DNA from: Aliagarivorans taiwanensis DSM 22990
Lineage (GTDB): Bacteria; Pseudomonadota; Gammaproteobacteria; Enterobacterales; Celerinatantimonadaceae
Direction of reading: 5' to 3'
Assembly (NCBI RefSeq): GCF_000429505.1
Contig: NZ_AUBZ01000003.1
Coordinates: forward strand, 162,619 to 226,618
DNA: 64,000 nucleotides
The notes below the pieces were generated by a model. It worked only from the letters and a program-made list of their open reading frames with translations. It ran no database searches and had not been told where the DNA came from. Of this stretch, positions 9,033 through 17,090 are shown piece after piece (the stretch's first letter is position 1; each line of letters begins with the position of its first letter). Both the position numbers and the translations under genes were made by a program.

Positions 9033-10591
9033 AGCAAGCTTATCCCTTCTACACTTTGCAACACCATCTGATGGAGATTGGGCACTATGTTCACGGCAAA
9101 CGCTAGCGCAAACAAACATAGCAATACGAGGTTAGCGAAGAGAAACCAGTTGGTCTTACGCCGCTCAATCTTCTCCATGCCTGAAGCTGCAGTGGCCGTT
9201 ACCACCCCTAAAATGGGGAAGCCAGTTTGCTGATACAACTGGCGAACATTGGTCACCACTGGGTTGATTTGACTGACCAAGAACGACACACCAACTCCAA
9301 CGCCAATGCTGGCAACTAATACGCCGACAATTAACAGCGGACGAGGCGGACCAGAGGGCTTATTCGGAACCAGCGGCGGGTCAATCACCCGAAACTTAAT
9401 ATCATCGGTGGTCTCACCCACGCTTTGTGAGATTAAGGCTTGCTCACGACGAGCCAGCAGCTCTTCGTACTTGTTCTTGGTGATCTCATAGTTACGGTTC
9501 AGACCTGTCAGCTTGGCCTCCACATCCGGTACTTGTGCGGCTTTGGCTTCCCACTCGCTCAGCCGTGATTGGAAGCGGTTCTCACGAACCCGCAACGACG
9601 CGAGCTCGTTCTCCAGCTGGCTAACATTTATCTTCAAGCCTTGATAAATAACCGAATCCTGCAGCAATGCCGCGCTGGCAGTCGTTGAGGTCATGGCTAA
9701 CTGCTGTTGCTCTCTAAGCGCGGCAATCTGACGGCTCATCTCAATCACATCGGGGTGGCGCTCGGTGTAACGCAGATTAAGGTCATCGAGGCGAGATTGC
9801 AGCGATAGCAGACGGTCGTCATACTCGGTTTTGATCCGTTCTCGTGCCTGAGCAACGATAGCCTCTTCAGACGATAGCTGAGCCCTGGCAGAGGCGAGAC
9901 GGGTTTCCACCTCGCTGACCTGCAAGCGGGTCTCTTCTAGCTGATTCTTCACGCTTTCCAGGTTCGAGTAATAGCCGCGCTCACTACCAGGCAACAAGCC
10001 AGCATACTCTCGCTTGAAGTCGGCTAAGCGCCGCTCTGCTTCACTCAAGCGGGCTTCATACTCTTCGATTTGCTGGTTGATGAACACGGTGGCTTGGTCC
10101 GAGTCCAAACGTTTCGCACCCAAGGTGTTCTCAACAAACACATCCAGCACCGCCTGCACCACGCTTTGAACTTGGGTGGGCGATGAGCCGGTAAACTTGA
10201 TAGTAAACAAGCGCTCACGGTCAGCTTGGTTGATACGAATATCATTTTTCAGGCTAGCATAAAGCTCAGATAGCTCTTGATTGGTACCAGCGTAGATATC
10301 TGCATCGCTGGCTCGAGCAATCTTCTCCAGGTTGTTACGGCTTAGCAGGGTTCGCACCTCCAGCGCCAACTCTTGCCCCGGATCGGTGTCCAAGGCTAAG
10401 CCCCTTAGCAGGGGCTTGAGCATGGAGCGAGTATCGGCGTAAACCCGGGCCTCTGAGGTATATTGGTTGGGCATCATGGTCACCATCACCCATCCGATGG
10501 GGCAAAGTAACCAAGTAGCGATTAGGATATAACGACGCTTAAGCCACACCCCTTTGAGGTAGTGGAGCAGATCATCCAATTGTTCTTGCAT
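9029..10591 (-). CDS. XrtA system polysaccharide chain-length determinant (Wzz/GumC type)
   Basis: This 520-residue inner-membrane co-polymerase has an N-terminal Wzz domain whose first transmembrane helix is around residues 20-40 (RYILIATWLLCPIGWVMVTM). A long periplasmic coiled coil follows (about 150-400). Two hydrophobic helices lie near the C-terminus (LLIVGVLVASIGVGVGV and WFLFANLVLLCLFALAF). The proline-rich segment before the penultimate helix (PLVPNKPSGPPRP) is characteristic. No kinase domain is fused; the kinase is the next gene, overlapping by four bases. It fits TIGR03007-type proteins that set EPS chain length and bridge to the export lipoprotein encoded 14 bases upstream. Confidence 0.92.
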   Translation of the reverse strand: MQEQLDDLLHYLKGVWLKRRYILIATWLLCPIGWVMVTMMPNQYTSEARVYADTRSMLKPLLRGLALDTDPGQELALEVRTLLSRNNLEKIARASDADIYAGTNQELSELYASLKNDIRINQADRERLFTIKFTGSSPTQVQSVVQAVLDVFVENTLGAKRLDSDQATVFINQQIEEYEARLSEAERRLADFKREYAGLLPGSERGYYSNLESVKNQLEETRLQVSEVETRLASARAQLSSEEAIVAQARERIKTEYDDRLLSLQSRLDDLNLRYTERHPDVIEMSRQIAALREQQQLAMTSTTASAALLQDSVIYQGLKINVSQLENELASLRVRENRFQSRLSEWEAKAAQVPDVEAKLTGLNRNYEITKNKYEELLARREQALISQSVGETTDDIKFRVIDPPLVPNKPSGPPRPLLIVGVLVASIGVGVGVSFLVSQINPVVTNVRQLYQQTGFPILGVVTATAASGMEKIERRKTNWFLFANLVLLCLFALAFAVNIVPNLHQMVLQSVEGISLL

Positions 10592-10605
10592 CTACAGCTA
10601 AACCC

Positions 10606-11259
10606 CTAGAACCACGATTCAGGAATAATGATGATGTCACCTGGCAGGATGTCGACGTTTGCGTTGATGTCGCCATCTTGAATCAAGCGGGCAATCTCAA
10701 CCCGGTAAGACAACTGCTCGCCGTTCACCACGCGTACCAAGGTTGCTGAATCGCCATTGGCAAACTCGGTTAAGCCGCCTACGGCAACCATCACATCCAG
10801 CAAGGTCATCTTCTCGCGATACGCAATAGCCTGAGGTTGAGATGCTTCACCAATCACCCGCACCTGTTCGCTGTATGGACCAAAGAACTCTTCCATGCTC
10901 ACGGTCACAATCGGGTCGCGGATAAATTGAGACAGCACATCTTCAATCTCGCGGGCAACCTGGCTGGGGGTTTTACCTGAGACCTTAATGTCTTCAACCA
11001 AGGAGGTGGACACCATACCATCGGGTCGAACAATAAAGGTGCCTGAGATCTCGGGGTTACGCCAAACAAAGATGCTTAGCTCATCGCCCGGACCAATCAG
11101 GTACTGATATTCGGCCGGATCAGAGGTGAGAGAGGGAACAACAGTTGCACTGGGTAGTGGGGGTAAATTACTACTGCTAGAGCAGGCCACTAAGCCCATA
11201 GCGCTCATTAACAGCACCAGCAACGGGCGCACAAATCCTTTCATGTCAGTCATAGCCAT
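10606..11259 (-). CDS. XrtA system polysaccharide export lipoprotein (Wza-like)
   Basis: This protein of about 211-217 residues begins with a lipoprotein signal (PLLVLLMSAMGLVAC), with lipidation expected at the Cys. A poly-export domain follows (YLIGPGDELSIFVWRNPE) and then a SLBB-type domain with VRVIGEASQPQAI and LPGDIIIIPESWF at the C-terminus. It should form the outer-membrane/periplasmic export ring with the chain-length protein. It is the first gene of the minus-strand operon. Starts at 11259, 11253 or 11244 are possible; 11253 has the better-spaced GGA. No sigma-54 promoter is visible upstream. Confidence 0.9.
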   Translation of the reverse strand: MAMTDMKGFVRPLLVLLMSAMGLVACSSSSNLPPLPSATVVPSLTSDPAEYQYLIGPGDELSIFVWRNPEISGTFIVRPDGMVSTSLVEDIKVSGKTPSQVAREIEDVLSQFIRDPIVTVSMEEFFGPYSEQVRVIGEASQPQAIAYREKMTLLDVMVAVGGLTEFANGDSATLVRVVNGEQLSYRVEIARLIQDGDINANVDILPGDIIIIPESWF

Positions 11260-11363
11260 ATTCCATTACGCTTCTGATTCAAGAACTTAGTTAGTTGTTA
11301 CACAGTTCTATACGTTCATGATAGTGTGCAATCCGTTTAAAAGTAAAACAATTTAGTAAGTGT

Positions 11364-11393
11364 TGTTGAAACTCTCGGGTGCTTAGTTCAACA
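11364..11393. promoter_or_regulatory. Inverted repeat in the divergent EPS promoter region
   Basis: TGTTGAA and TTCAACA form perfect 7-bp arms 16 bases apart, midway in the 245-bp A+T-rich gap between the two divergent EPS operons. The spacing suits a dimeric regulator, but no cognate regulator can be named. It is not followed by a T-run, so it is unlikely to be a terminator. Confidence 0.3.
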
Positions 11394-11504
11394 TGCTGTT
11401 TATAGATTGCATGAACCTTCACAATTGGCTAACTTTATACGGCCAAGTTAATCTTTATTAATTAAAGACTTATTACAGACTCCAGTTGGTTTCAAGGAAG
11501 AAGC

Positions 11505-12905
11505 GTGGCAGGAACAAAGTTTCATAATCTGGATCCGGGTAGCCGGGCTATCGTCGTTACCGAGTTTTTAGTACTTACCGGCATCATGTTGATTGCCGTG
11601 GAAGTGCTGCGGCTTTCCGGTACAGCCACCCCTGAGTATTTCAATAGCAACTTTATTATTGAGCTGTTTTGTTTCGTACTCCCTATTCAATTATCCATAT
11701 TAGCGGTAGGGTTATATAACCAAAAAATTCGCGAAACTTTCCGCGGTGTAATTCGTCGATTAGTGGTCAGTGTGGCGCTGGGTTATTTTGTCTCTTCAGT
11801 TATTTACGTCATTTCTCCGCTAACTGTATTAGATGGCAACTTCCGCGAATTCTTGTACGCCGGCGCAATGATAGGCCTCACCTTTACTCGCTTCTTTGCC
11901 CTAAAAATGCAGTACGAGCATTTAGGCCGTAAACGGGTGTTAGTGCTAGGTGCTGGTGAACGCGCCAGCATTATTGAAAGGCGGATGCGGCGTAAGGCAG
12001 ACCGAGTCAGCTTCGAGCTGGTTGGCTTTGTTAAAATGCCTGGCGACTCAGCAGAGGGCATCAAAAGCGAAACTCTGATCGAGCTCGATCAACCCATCGA
12101 GGCCTACGTGCTCACCAACGGGATTGAAGAGATCGTGATCGCCGCCGACGAGCGACGCACTAACTTGCCGGTCGATAGCTTGTTCTTGTGTAAGCTGCGC
12201 GGCATTGAGATCACCGATATCATCGATTTTATCGAGCGCGAATCTGGGCAGATTGCGGTTAACCTTATCTACCCGTCATGGGTTATCTACAGCAACGGCT
12301 TCCAGTCCACCAACTACCTTCGCAGCTCGCTGGATTGGATCTTCAACACCGTGCTCGCCATGGTAGTGTCGCTGCTTACCTGGCCGATGATGCTGCTCAC
12401 CATTATCTTCATCAAGCTGGAAGAGGGGTTCAAAGCCCCGGTGCTTTACTCTCAGGAACGGATCGGCCTAAACGGTCGCCCGTTCAACATCTACAAATTC
12501 CGCAGCATGCGTACTGACGCAGAACGGGATGGTGCCAAGTGGGCGCAGAAAGAAGACCCTCGGGTAACCAAGGTGGGTAACTTCATTCGTAAGTATCGAA
12601 TCGACGAACTGCCCCAGCTATACAATGTATTTCGCGGCGATATGGGCTTTGTCGGCCCTCGCCCAGAGCGCCCTGCCTTTGTAAAAGAGCTAGTGCTGAA
12701 TATTCCTTACTACAACCAACGCCATAACGTGAAGCCCGGACTCACCGGCTGGGCCCAGCTAAAATACCCCTATGGCAGCAGTGAAGCGGACTCGCTGGAG
12801 AAGCTGAAGTTCGACCTTTACTACATCAAACACCGCAGCTTCTTGCTGGATCTACTGATCCTGGTAAGAACCGCTGAGATCGTACTCTTCGGCAAAGGAC
12901 GCTAA
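11505..12905 (+). CDS. Initiating sugar-phosphate transferase (XrtA/PEP-CTERM type, TIGR03013-like)
   Basis: This 466-residue polyprenyl-phosphate sugar-1-phosphate transferase should load the first sugar onto undecaprenyl phosphate at the inner membrane. The N-terminal half has hydrophobic helices and a Rossmann-like CoA-binding-type segment (KRVLVLGAGERASIIE). The C-terminal bacterial sugar transferase domain has a membrane re-entrant region (LTWPMMLLTIIFIKLEEG), LYSQERIGLNGRPFNIYKFR, a catalytic-type RIDELPQLYNVFRGDMGFVG and VKPGLTGWAQ. The start is GTG at 11505 with GGAAG seven bases upstream. It heads the plus-strand operon. Confidence 0.93.
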   Translation: MAGTKFHNLDPGSRAIVVTEFLVLTGIMLIAVEVLRLSGTATPEYFNSNFIIELFCFVLPIQLSILAVGLYNQKIRETFRGVIRRLVVSVALGYFVSSVIYVISPLTVLDGNFREFLYAGAMIGLTFTRFFALKMQYEHLGRKRVLVLGAGERASIIERRMRRKADRVSFELVGFVKMPGDSAEGIKSETLIELDQPIEAYVLTNGIEEIVIAADERRTNLPVDSLFLCKLRGIEITDIIDFIERESGQIAVNLIYPSWVIYSNGFQSTNYLRSSLDWIFNTVLAMVVSLLTWPMMLLTIIFIKLEEGFKAPVLYSQERIGLNGRPFNIYKFRSMRTDAERDGAKWAQKEDPRVTKVGNFIRKYRIDELPQLYNVFRGDMGFVGPRPERPAFVKELVLNIPYYNQRHNVKPGLTGWAQLKYPYGSSEADSLEKLKFDLYYIKHRSFLLDLLILVRTAEIVLFGKGR

Positions 12906-12949
12906 GTAACTCAGATGCAGATACCGGTCACCAACGGGAGCGGTCGCTA

Positions 12950-13840
12950 ATGGCTGGCCAACATTCCGATAAAGCAGCGATGACTGTAGACGTGGAAGAG
13001 TACTTTCAGGTCGAAGCGTTTAGCAACGATGTACGCCCCTCTCAATGGCAATCTTTTGAAAGCCGCTTACGCGGGCAGATTGACTCAATGTTGGAAGTGT
13101 TCGACGTCACGGCCACTAAAGCCACCTTCTTCACCTTGGGATGGATTGCCGAGCATCACCCGCAAGTCATCAAGGATATCTTGGCTCAAGGCCATGAACT
13201 GGGTAGCCATGGTTACATGCACCAGCACCTGTCCAAGCAAAGCCGCCAACAGTTTAGCGACGATATTCGCAATGCCAAGGCACGCCTGGAAGACCTGACC
13301 GCCCAGCCCGTAGTCGGCTTTCGCGCCCCCTGCTTTTCCATATCGGCAGATAACGAGTGGGCGCACGATGAGATCCTCGCGGCCGGATACCGTTACAGCT
13401 CCAGCAGCTACCCAATCAACCACGACCTGTACGGCGTGCCCCTGGCTCCCCGCCATCCGTATTATCTAGAAAATGGCCTACTGGAGATCCCAGTGACGAC
13501 CACTCAACTGGGTAGCCGCAGCATTCCCATCGGCGGAGGCGGCTACTTCCGCCTATTGCCATACTGGCTGTTTATGGCTCTGCAGCGCCGCGCAGACAAC
13601 CAATTGGGCCCAATCAACTTCTATACCCACCCTTGGGAGTTTGACCCCAAGCAGCCGCGGATTAAGAGCAACGCCAAGTCCTCGTTCCGTCACCATGTCA
13701 ATCAAGGCAGTGCCCTGAGCAAGCTACAACGGCTTTGTGGCAGTCGCCAATGGCTTAGCATGAGTGAGATCTACCTCAATCAGCAGTACCCCACCCTCAG
13801 TAGTTGGCAGCAGGTGGCAAATGGACTTTCACACGCCTAG
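12950..13840 (+). CDS. XrtA system polysaccharide deacetylase (DUF3473 C-terminus)
   Basis: This 296-residue carbohydrate esterase family 4-type enzyme has an N-terminal NodB domain. MTVDVEEYFQ carries the first Asp, GHELGSHGYMHQHLS the zinc-binding histidines, and VVGFRAPCFSIS the arginine motif. The C-terminal part (INFYTHPWEFDPKQPRI) is the DUF3473 extension typical of PEP-CTERM loci (TIGR03006). No signal peptide is seen, so a cytoplasmic or atypically exported enzyme is implied. It follows the initiating transferase by 44 bases and overlaps the next gene by 20. Confidence 0.92.
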   Translation: MAGQHSDKAAMTVDVEEYFQVEAFSNDVRPSQWQSFESRLRGQIDSMLEVFDVTATKATFFTLGWIAEHHPQVIKDILAQGHELGSHGYMHQHLSKQSRQQFSDDIRNAKARLEDLTAQPVVGFRAPCFSISADNEWAHDEILAAGYRYSSSSYPINHDLYGVPLAPRHPYYLENGLLEIPVTTTQLGSRSIPIGGGGYFRLLPYWLFMALQRRADNQLGPINFYTHPWEFDPKQPRIKSNAKSSFRHHVNQGSALSKLQRLCGSRQWLSMSEIYLNQQYPTLSSWQQVANGLSHA

Positions 13841-16085
13841 TTTACACTTCAAGCTGATCAGCGACGCTGCCGCCTTTGAGGCCTTGCAGGGAGATTGGGA
13901 GATGTTGCAACAGCGCAGCCGTGGCAGCATCTTTATCAGCTATGCCTGGTGCCGGCATCAGTTCCATAGCAGCCCAGCTCCACGGATTATTTGCGGCTAC
14001 CACGGGCAAGACTTGGTATTTGCCTTGCCGTTACAAGAGCGGATATTAAGCAGGAAGTTTCGCTTCCCCAGCTTGCAGCATCTGTGTCAGCTGTTCTCCG
14101 ATTACCACGAGTGTCTGCTGGATCCCTCTATCGATATCGCGGCGTTTTCTGCAAGATTCTGGGACTATTTTCGCGCCAGCAAACTACCACAAACCTTGGC
14201 CATCGACTTGCTGTTACCCGGATCCGCACTCGAGCAGATCCTCAACCATCAACCCGAGGACTATCGCGGCTACGCACTGCCCGACTACCCCACGCTGCAC
14301 TGCGCCTTCGACAAGCTCAAGCTCTCCTCCAAGCTCAAACGCAATGCCCGCACCCGTAGAAAGCAGTTAGAGCAAAGCCACCAGTTAGAGATAAAGCTGC
14401 AACAGCCGCTGACTGAGGATGCACTAGAGCGAGCCCTACAACTCAATCAGCAGCGCTATGGCGAGAACAAACTAAACCAAGCGGGCTCCCGCACAGAGGT
14501 TCGCGCGTTGTTCCAACAGCTAGACGAATCACTGGAGTGCTCCTATCTGTGCATCGACGGCGAGATCGCTGCCATCCATGTGGGTTTCTTTCACAACGGG
14601 GAACTGCTGCACTATCTCACCGGCTTTGATAACCGCTTTAGTCGTTTTGGGATTGGCATCATGTTGCTACTGGCCATGCTGGAGCACTACCAGCAGCAGG
14701 GGCTTTGCTCGGTAAACTTCCTGCGAGGGCTGGAAGAGTACAAGCAGCGAGTGAGTACCCACCAACGCTATTTGAGCGGCAGGCTCTGTAGCCAGCACGG
14801 GCAGGGGCTACTGCGCGAGTACCTGTTGCGGCTGTGGCTGCGCCGTCAGCATCAACAACATATTCAGGATCACAGCCACTACCAACGTTACGCCATCGTA
14901 CTGGCCAATGGACTGAATGGTCTCGGCGCGATTAAATCGCTGCATCAGGCTCGTATCGGCAGCCTGTGCATCTTCCCCTCCCCCAAAGACACCGGTGCCG
15001 CTAGCCGCCATCCAGCAGAGAAGCACTACCTGCCATTCAGCCCGGAGTGGGAGACTCAGCTACTGGAGCTATTGCGTAAGCTCGCCGCCGACTACCGCAC
15101 CCCGCTGCCGATCTTTGCCTGCTCCGATCGGGCCGCGAATTTCTTGCAGAATTACCGCGAGCAACTGCCCAGCAATGTTCTGTGCCTGGTGCCCGGCTCC
15201 GAGCTTATCGAACAGCTCAACGACAAAAGCCAGGAGCTTCAGCTACTCGCCCCCACCTCGGTGACCCTGCCCGAGTCTGTGGCAGAGCCGCTCGGCGAGC
15301 ATCCGTTTGATGCGCTGCCACTGCCGATCATCATTAAGCCACGCAACTATCCCGACTACGCTTTGCTAGGTGCCAAAAACTATATCGCTACCAACCAGGC
15401 CGAGTTGGAACAGTTTTATCAGCGCTTTAGCGGCCAGTTCGATCACTTTATCGCCCAAGAGGTGATCCCCGGTGGTGATGATGCCCTGTGGGTATGTAAC
15501 GCCACCTTCGATGAGCAGCATGAGATGATCTCTGCCTTCACCTTTCAGCGCCTTGGCACCTCCCCCTCCCATTTCGGCGTTACCTCCTCAGCTTATAGCG
15601 CCGACAATGCTGAGATAAAGAAGCAAGTGGCGGCGTTGGGAAGAACGTTAAAATATATTGGACCAGGAATGTGGGAGTTTAAGTACGATGCAACAACATC
15701 CAGCTATTATTACCTAGAAACCAACCCTCGTTTAGGTATGTGTAACTGGTTTGATTCAGCATGCGGAGTCAATAACTTAGTGAGTAGTTATCAAACACTC
15801 ACAGGCCACTGTTATGCAAAATTACCAAAACAGAAAACCGAGTACTACTTCCTGCACACAATGAATGATTTGGTCGCACGAATAGAAGACCGACAGGCTG
15901 TCACAAGTATGTTAAGAATATATCAGCGTATCTTGTCTGGTACGGTAGTCTGGGCGGTATACTCTCCCAGAGATCCTTGGCCAGCTATGCGAGAGTTATA
16001 TCGCTCATTTAGCATGCTGATCCCACGAACCTTCAAGACTATTGTTCGCAAACTCAAACAACATTCACCTTTTTTGCGAAGCTAG
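13821..16085 (+). CDS. GNAT/FemAB-like plus ATP-grasp fusion protein
   Basis: This ~754-residue protein has two parts. Residues ~10-350 resemble the CelD/FemAB-type acyltransferase fold (LQGDWEMLQQRSRGSIFISYAWCRHQF; the charged helix KLKRNARTRRKQLEQ; IAAIHVGFFHNGELLHYLTGF). Residues ~360-730 are ATP-grasp: GLGAIKSLHQA, LPIIIKPRNYPDYAL, HFIAQEVIPGGDDALW and the metal-ligand pattern YYYLETNPRLGMCNW. ATP-grasp enzymes ligate a carboxylate to an amine, so an amino acid or amide decoration of the polysaccharide is a plausible inference. The start is taken at 13821, 20 bases inside the previous gene. From about 15600 to the end, base composition drops clearly, suggesting a recombination junction inside the ATP-grasp domain. 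Confidence 0.82.
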   Translation: MDFHTPSLHFKLISDAAAFEALQGDWEMLQQRSRGSIFISYAWCRHQFHSSPAPRIICGYHGQDLVFALPLQERILSRKFRFPSLQHLCQLFSDYHECLLDPSIDIAAFSARFWDYFRASKLPQTLAIDLLLPGSALEQILNHQPEDYRGYALPDYPTLHCAFDKLKLSSKLKRNARTRRKQLEQSHQLEIKLQQPLTEDALERALQLNQQRYGENKLNQAGSRTEVRALFQQLDESLECSYLCIDGEIAAIHVGFFHNGELLHYLTGFDNRFSRFGIGIMLLLAMLEHYQQQGLCSVNFLRGLEEYKQRVSTHQRYLSGRLCSQHGQGLLREYLLRLWLRRQHQQHIQDHSHYQRYAIVLANGLNGLGAIKSLHQARIGSLCIFPSPKDTGAASRHPAEKHYLPFSPEWETQLLELLRKLAADYRTPLPIFACSDRAANFLQNYREQLPSNVLCLVPGSELIEQLNDKSQELQLLAPTSVTLPESVAEPLGEHPFDALPLPIIIKPRNYPDYALLGAKNYIATNQAELEQFYQRFSGQFDHFIAQEVIPGGDDALWVCNATFDEQHEMISAFTFQRLGTSPSHFGVTSSAYSADNAEIKKQVAALGRTLKYIGPGMWEFKYDATTSSYYYLETNPRLGMCNWFDSACGVNNLVSSYQTLTGHCYAKLPKQKTEYYFLHTMNDLVARIEDRQAVTSMLRIYQRILSGTVVWAVYSPRDPWPAMRELYRSFSMLIPRTFKTIVRKLKQHSPFLRS

Positions 16086-17090
16086 AAGGCAACCACGTAC
16101 ACGCTGTTTCAGCACCTCAATGTAGCTTAAATACTGGATAAATTGATAAGGTTCTTCTGGAAGAGATAGACGAGGAAGCGCAAAAAGAGGATCGCCCGAG
16201 CAGTGAGTTCTCGCCTCAGTTGTGACTGCACCACTAAAACCCAGCGACTCAACCAATCTTTGATGCTCAAAGTTGAAGTCTCCACTGCGCCCGGTTGGAT
16301 ATGCGAAACTGCTCCCTGTCTTAGAGAGGTTCTCAGTTAGCCAAGTATATGAGTGCCGAATCTCCCATCGGGCAGTATTGAGGTCTAACTGACTAAGGAT
16401 CCGGTGTGTATGCGTGTGAGCACATACCGTATGACCTTGTCGGATAAATCGCTCAAGCTGGCTCAGTTTTGCAGGGCGATAGCCTGCTGGCGGTTTGCTC
16501 GGGTATCTAACCTGAAGATCCTTGTATTGACGCCTTAGCCAAGGGTAGATAGCGTCCTGGCTAAGCTGCTTCAAACGATTACGTAAAGTGCGCACCTGCT
16601 CATATCGGGTTAAGATTGGATTTATAACGAATGTTGATCCATCTGGAAGCTCAATAGTTGAAGGCAATTGCTCAACTTTACCTAACAAATGCTTCAACTG
16701 GTCATCCCACGGCCAAAGCTCTTCAGCAGTAAACCCAGAGATTACAAAACAAGTCAGCGGAACCTGGAACTTTGCAAACAATGCCCCTGCATCTACAACA
16801 TTGTCACGAAAGCCATCATCGACGGTAAACACCACCGACTTTGCCGGAAGCCTGCGTCGCTTTCTCCGGTAACTGATTAGTTCATCTAAGGAAATAGCTC
16901 GGTAGCCCTCAGACTTCAAGTAAGAAAGGCACCACTCCAGGAACTCAGGCTGATGTATATGTGCTTGAACCGGAGCGTTCTCTCCAGCAACTCGGTGCAG
17001 AACAAATATAGGACAAAAGTCACCAAGCAGAGTATGGAGAGGCAGCTTTTGAGCCCAATGTAGCCAACGAGCTTTACCCTTTAACGTCAC
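16065..17090 (-). CDS. Polysaccharide deacetylase family protein
   Basis: This ~341-residue NodB-type deacetylase contains VVFTVDDGFRDNVVDAG (catalytic DD), TVCAHTHTHRILSQL (zinc histidines) and FAYPTGRSGDF. No clear signal peptide is present. The GTG at 17090 has AGGAG five bases upstream and is preferred over GTG 17096. It overlaps the asparagine-synthase-like gene by 17 bases and converges on the GNAT/ATP-grasp gene with a 21-base overlap. The whole gene is noticeably less G+C-rich than its left and right neighbours, matching the end of the convergent gene, so both appear to have come in as one block. Confidence 0.88.
   Translation of the reverse strand: MTLKGKARWLHWAQKLPLHTLLGDFCPIFVLHRVAGENAPVQAHIHQPEFLEWCLSYLKSEGYRAISLDELISYRRKRRRLPAKSVVFTVDDGFRDNVVDAGALFAKFQVPLTCFVISGFTAEELWPWDDQLKHLLGKVEQLPSTIELPDGSTFVINPILTRYEQVRTLRNRLKQLSQDAIYPWLRRQYKDLQVRYPSKPPAGYRPAKLSQLERFIRQGHTVCAHTHTHRILSQLDLNTARWEIRHSYTWLTENLSKTGSSFAYPTGRSGDFNFEHQRLVESLGFSGAVTTEARTHCSGDPLFALPRLSLPEEPYQFIQYLSYIEVLKQRVRGCLLASQKR

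Noticed and set aside
11260..11504. Sigma-54 promoter between the divergent EPS operons
   Set aside because: No GG-N10-GC pair with flanking consensus on either strand, although PrsR control would have made it attractive.
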